Shown here: in pieces, positions 5,790 to 7,415 of the stretch
Numbering within the stretch: the stretch's first letter is position 1
How the letters are laid out: each line of letters opens with the position of its first letter
DNA from: an uncultured Lachnospiraceae bacterium
Lineage (GTDB): Bacteria > Bacillota > Clostridia > Lachnospirales > Lachnospiraceae
Direction of reading: 5' to 3'
Assembly: GCA_910588815.1 (NCBI GenBank)
Contig: CAJUQY010000075.1
Location: 1 to 7,415, forward strand
Length of the DNA: 7,415 bases
Translations under genes and position numbers: made by a program
The notes under the pieces: model-generated
Told to the model about the DNA's origin: nothing
The model's input: the letters and a program-made list of their open reading frames with translations, nothing else
The model's database searches: none

Positions 5790-6248
5790 CTATTTTTTTC
5801 CGAGCATGTCGGCCATCTTTCGGAGCATGTCAACGCGGGCCTGTTCTTCGGGGCTCATGTGCTTTTTCAGCACCTCCAGTAAAAGGCCGGTTTCCGCGTC
5901 GTTGAATTGGAGGCCCATGGCGTTGGCATTTTTATTGGCGGAGATCAGGAAGGGAAGCAGGGTGTCCAGGGACTTATTTCCGGATTCTGCCACCAACTCC
6001 GATAAAAAGGCCAGTTTTTTTAAGTCCATATTTTTTAAGGAGGGATCGCTCTGCCAGCCGGCGTTTCCCTGGGAGGGCGGCGGAGCGCCCTGCTCCTGGG
6101 AGGCGGAGGATTGCTGTCCGGCTTCCGCCTGTCTGTTTTCAGAGGCCTGAGCTCCAGGGTCCTTGGAAGGGGACTCCTCGGGACTGCCAAAGCGTCCGGC
6201 TCCCTGGCCGGGGTAGGGATTTCTGTAGGGATTGTGATAATTGTTCAT
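5790..6248 (-). CDS. Uncharacterised soluble protein with disordered N-terminus and SPEEQ motif (152 aa)
   Basis: I do not recognise the family. Residues 2-14 are Asn/Pro/Tyr-rich with two NPY triplets (YHNPYRNPYPG). Residues 15-70 are low-complexity Gln/Ser/Pro/Gly/Ala/Glu, likely disordered. Residues 71-152 look like a compact helical domain beginning SLKNMDLKKLAFLSELVAE and ending LLLEVLKKHMSPEEQARVDM with a Met/Leu-rich helix. No signal peptide or membrane segment. The ATG (6248-6246) is preceded by an in-frame TAA, so no upstream start is possible; its SD AAAGGAG (plus-strand 6261-6267) sits in the end of the upstream gene with a long 12-base spacer. Six bases separate it from that gene, so the two form an operon. 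It could be a structural or scaffold protein; function unknown. Confidence 0.8.
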   Translation of the reverse strand: MNNYHNPYRNPYPGQGAGRFGSPEESPSKDPGAQASENRQAEAGQQSSASQEQGAPPPSQGNAGWQSDPSLKNMDLKKLAFLSELVAESGNKSLDTLLPFLISANKNANAMGLQFNDAETGLLLEVLKKHMSPEEQARVDMLRKMADMLGKK

Positions 6249-6254
6249 GGAACG

Positions 6255-6827
6255 TTAAGTCTCCTTTCCTGAAAGGGTTTCGGGTGAATGGAACATGGCG
6301 CTGTAGGAATCGAAAAGCGCCTGGTTTTCTGGACTCAGGGAATTTCGGATGCAGGTGCGGAAATCCGGTTTTCGGGCGCTTTTCTCAGAGGAAGAGGGAA
6401 GGTCATCCGCCAGGCTGGCCGCTGTCAGATCAGGGGAGAGATCGTCTGTCTGCCCATCTGTCTGTTCTGCGGCCTGCGGAGCGGCCTTGGACATCTGCTC
6501 GTACATGCTGGAAAGCTGGATGGCCTGATTCAGGCGTTCAAACATTTTTTGCTGTTCCGGACTGCCGTAATCCTTGATTTCGTTCCAGATATCGAAGAAT
6601 CCCTGCTTCGGTGTGCTCTCCGGAGTGGAGCAGATGTTTAAGAAGCCGGCATCTTCGACACCGGAAACCAGACGAAGCGTATTTTTAAGCTCCTGTACCT
6701 TGATCAGCACGGACAGGAGGCGCTTTGGCTGGGGAGGAAAATAGGTGAGCGCGGCTTTTACCATCTGAAGATCGTAGCTGCAGGTCATTTTGTCCAATTC
6801 TGTTGCCTTTAGGTCCATTTGTTCCAA
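6255..6827 (-). CDS. Uncharacterised soluble protein with two SPExQ motifs (190 aa), TTG start
   Basis: Family not recognised. Residues 19-56 contain DLQMVKAALTYFPPQPKRLLSV followed by IKVQELKNTLRLVSG, probably two helices joined by a PP turn. Residues 77-112 form a predicted helical stretch with GSPEQQKMFERLNQ (88-101). An acidic, Ser/Asp-rich linker (115-150) follows, then a final segment with LSPENQALFDSYSAMF (164-179). No membrane segments. The TTG at 6827-6825 is preferred because GAGGTG lies properly spaced before it (plus-strand 6833-6838); an internal ATG at 6818-6816 would be 16 bases from AGG. It is the first gene of a two-gene operon; the second protein shares the SPExQ motif, so the two may be distant relatives or partners. 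Confidence 0.78.
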   Translation of the reverse strand: MEQMDLKATELDKMTCSYDLQMVKAALTYFPPQPKRLLSVLIKVQELKNTLRLVSGVEDAGFLNICSTPESTPKQGFFDIWNEIKDYGSPEQQKMFERLNQAIQLSSMYEQMSKAAPQAAEQTDGQTDDLSPDLTAASLADDLPSSSEKSARKPDFRTCIRNSLSPENQALFDSYSAMFHSPETLSGKET

Positions 6828-6855
6828 AATGACACCTCATAGTTTTTATCTGTTT

Positions 6856-6884
6856 AATGTATGCGGGAGACTGCCGGGGTATGC
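6856..6884 (-). promoter_or_regulatory. Sigma-E-like (sporulation mother cell) promoter for the 190/152-aa gene pair
   Basis: On the minus strand, CATACATT (plus 6863-6856) matches the sigma-E -10 consensus CATACA-T completely, and GCATACC (plus 6884-6878) matches 5 of 7 of the -35 consensus KMATATT at the allowed 14-bp spacing. The start would fall near 6848, just before the SD at 6838-6833. No good sigma-A promoter is seen upstream of the pair. CATACATTA also fits a sigma-K -10, but the -35 spacing is wrong for it. The same bases belong to a repeated GTATGC motif, so a regulator-binding site is an alternative reading. Confidence 0.4.
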
Positions 6885-6961
6885 ATAGGGCGGTGCCAAA
6901 GCCGGAGAAGGCGGCATACGATGATAGAGAAGCAGAATATTTTAAGAAACTGATTCTGTAA
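6857..6961 (+). other. Small ORF (34 codons) or gene remnant abutting the next small ORF
   Basis: Frame from ATG 6857 (or ATG 6881, 26 codons) to TAA 6959-6961. The C-terminal part is hydrophilic then amphipathic (PEKAAYDDREAEYFKKLIL). The start has no convincing SD (GGGAG at 6865-6869 would suit only the inner ATG, at 11 bases). The stop TAA overlaps the AAGGAGG of the following ORF, an arrangement typical of real operon junctions, so this may be the surviving 3' end of a decayed gene. It overlaps the putative minus-strand promoter. Weak support as a functional gene. Confidence 0.2.
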
Positions 6962-6970
6962 GGAGGCCTT

Positions 6971-7099
6971 ATGAAAACCAGATTGGTTATTGACGAAGAT
7001 TCCGTTTATGAGATAGACGCTGGTGGTATAATAGGGCTAAATCAGCTCTTGAGGCGGGAAATCGCCCAGGCATTGCTGATAGGTCCTTCTTTTTATTGA
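6971..7099 (+). CDS. Small protein ORF (42 aa), possibly broken
   Basis: Starts MKTRLVIDEDSVYEID, preceded by AAGGAGG (6960-6966) with a short 4-base spacer, and ends in TGA 7097-7099. The first 16 residues look like a genuine protein start (alternating hydrophobic/acidic, beta-strand-like). After residue 16 the character changes to AGGIIGLNQLL and onward, and the DNA there carries a promoter-like TGG-TATAAT and hairpins, suggesting that the original reading frame was lost or replaced around base 7018. It could be an intact small regulatory protein or a truncated remnant; I recall small proteins beginning this way in related Clostridia but cannot confirm it. Confidence 0.4.
   Translation: MKTRLVIDEDSVYEIDAGGIIGLNQLLRREIAQALLIGPSFY
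7024..7032 (+). promoter_or_regulatory. Extended -10 promoter inside the 42-aa ORF
   Basis: TGG-TATAAT (7024-7032) is a perfect extended -10; the best -35 (TTTATG at 7005-7010, 16-bp spacer) is weak. Transcription would start near 7039, at the structured segment. The bases from TATAAT on (TATAATAGGGCTAAA) closely resemble those of the XRE operon promoter (TATAATAGGGTAAA at 2625-2638). Confidence 0.4.
7034..7094 (+). other. Nested inverted repeats followed by a T-rich run: possible small RNA or terminator
   Basis: ATCAGC (7041-7046) pairs with GCTGAT (7075-7080) and encloses GGCG (7053-7056) with CGCC (7063-7066). GGGCT (7034-7038) can extend the outer stem against GGTCC (7082-7086) with G-U pairs. 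TTCTTTTT (7087-7094) follows directly. This could be a short structured RNA ending at an intrinsic terminator, driven by the promoter just upstream. I recognise no known RNA family. Confidence 0.3.
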
Positions 7100-7218
7100 A
7101 TGCTTATTATTTAGAAATATATTTGATGTATAAAGTACTATATTGCATATATTATGATCTGCATGATATTAAACTAATATTCGGTTTAAAGAGTTGATGA
7201 GAAAATAGAAGCGGCCAA

Positions 7219-7236
7219 CAGAGAAAAAATTCTCTG
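7219..7236. repeat. Perfect 7-bp inverted repeat
   Basis: CAGAGAA (7219-7225) is complementary to TTCTCTG (7230-7236) with an AAAA spacer. It is not immediately followed by a T run (the nearest is at 7254-7259), so it is a poor terminator; it could be a protein-binding palindrome upstream of the last gene's promoter. Confidence 0.45.
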
Positions 7237-7291
7237 CTAGTGAAATTAACAAGTTTTTTATGCTGCTTATTGGTAAAAATTACAAAAAGTG

Positions 7292-7320
7292 TTGCAAAAT
7301 ATTGTTTTGCATGTTATATT
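7292..7320 (+). promoter_or_regulatory. Sigma-A promoter of the partial last gene
   Basis: -35 TTGCAA (7292-7297), 17-bp spacer, extended -10 TGT-TATATT (7312-7320). Predicted start is near 7327, with a leader of about 44 nt to the ATG at 7371. The upstream region is very A/T-rich. Confidence 0.75.
7293..7311. promoter_or_regulatory. Palindromic operator candidate between -35 and -10
   Basis: TGCAAAA (7293-7299) and TTTTGCA (7305-7311) form a perfect 7-bp inverted repeat with a 5-bp spacer, centred one turn from the -10 and covering the end of the -35. A dimeric repressor bound here would block RNA polymerase. If the following gene is itself a repressor, autoregulation is plausible. Confidence 0.5.
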
Positions 7321-7370
7321 TGGAATATCAGATAATTAAAAAAGAAAACATTCGATTCGGAGGAGGAAAC

Positions 7371-7415
7371 ATGGCTTTAAAAAAGAGAGAAGAATGGAAA
7401 TTGAGTGAATGTGAA
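7371..7415 (+). CDS. Start of an unidentified gene (15 codons visible)
   Basis: ATG 7371 with a strong SD GGAGGAGG (7359-7366) and a promoter 51 bases upstream. The visible protein is MALKKREEWKLSECE, hydrophilic with no signal peptide. The WKLSECE stretch vaguely resembles the start of BlaI/MecI-type winged-helix repressors (which begin with xLSExE before the first helix), and the palindromic operator would suit one, but 15 residues are not enough to identify it. The gene continues beyond the window. Confidence 0.7.
   Translation, partial: MALKKREEWKLSECE

Larger units (their letters stand above)
7100..7370 (+). other. AT-rich intergenic spacer with the leader of the last gene
   Basis: Gene-free 271 bases. 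By count, 7101-7200 has 22% GC and 7201-7300 has 30%, far below the coding DNA (38 of 60 bases at 4441-4500). Short frames such as ATG 7126 (23 codons) lack an SD and are not called. It contains a 7-bp hairpin (7219-7236) and the promoter/operator at 7292-7320. No riboswitch or tRNA is recognisable. Confidence 0.6.

Noticed and set aside
5658..5882. 74-codon plus-strand frame after the permease
   Set aside because: Runs straight through the terminator hairpin and into the antisense of the minus-strand gene; no ribosome binding site.
5806..6150. 114-codon plus-strand frame opposite the 152-aa gene
   Set aside because: No SD; the minus-strand frame has operon context and a conserved-looking helical domain.
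7126..7197. 23-codon frame starting at ATG 7126
   Set aside because: No SD, AT-driven composition; indistinguishable from chance.
1..7415. CRISPR array, insertion sequence, integrase or attachment-site repeats
   Set aside because: No regularly spaced direct repeats, transposase motifs or long terminal inverted repeats were seen.

Overview
The window reads as chromosomal DNA of a Gram-positive, low-to-mid-GC member of the Firmicutes, most likely Clostridia (Lachnospiraceae-like). The basis is the strong GGAGG ribosome binding sites, sigma-A promoters with extended -10 boxes, intrinsic terminators, and the gene families present. Coding DNA is fairly GC-rich, whereas the last ~270 non-coding bases fall to about 22-30% GC by my count. 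No mobile element, integrase or CRISPR array is visible.

Layout. Bases 1-1341 hold the 3' three quarters of an M3B zinc oligopeptidase (PepF/oligoendopeptidase F). A two-half nitroreductase-like flavoprotein with its own promoter follows (1469-2233). Next is a single tRNA-Gly(GCC) gene with a near-consensus promoter and an intrinsic terminator (2307-2480). Bases 2480-2620 carry a compact leader: a 13-codon hydrophobic peptide ORF whose Shine-Dalgarno sits in a hairpin loop and whose stop codon sits in the loop of an intrinsic terminator. Directly after it, from a promoter that starts inside that terminator, runs a four-gene operon (2649-5661): an XRE regulator with a long helical C-terminal domain, a small PLDc_N membrane protein, an ABC ATPase and an ABC-2 permease. 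The last three match the order of yxlE-yxlF-yxlG in the Bacillus subtilis sigY operon, but here an XRE/TPR-like regulator takes the place of the sigma factor.

A perfect 15-bp inverted repeat at 5707-5747 terminates the operon and, from the other side, a convergent two-gene minus-strand operon (6827 to 5790). That pair encodes unrecognised soluble proteins sharing a SPExQ motif; upstream lies a sequence resembling a sporulation sigma-E promoter. The right end (6857-7370) holds two tiny abutting ORFs that look like gene remnants, an internal promoter, a structured segment and an AT-rich spacer. A strong promoter with a palindrome in its spacer then drives a gene of which only 15 codons are visible.

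The most interesting hypothesis is that 2480-5661 is a self-contained signalling/export module: a short leaderless hydrophobic peptide, an adjacent XRE-TPR-type receptor, and an ABC exporter or immunity pump. This is inference from gene arrangement and needs homology searches and expression data.
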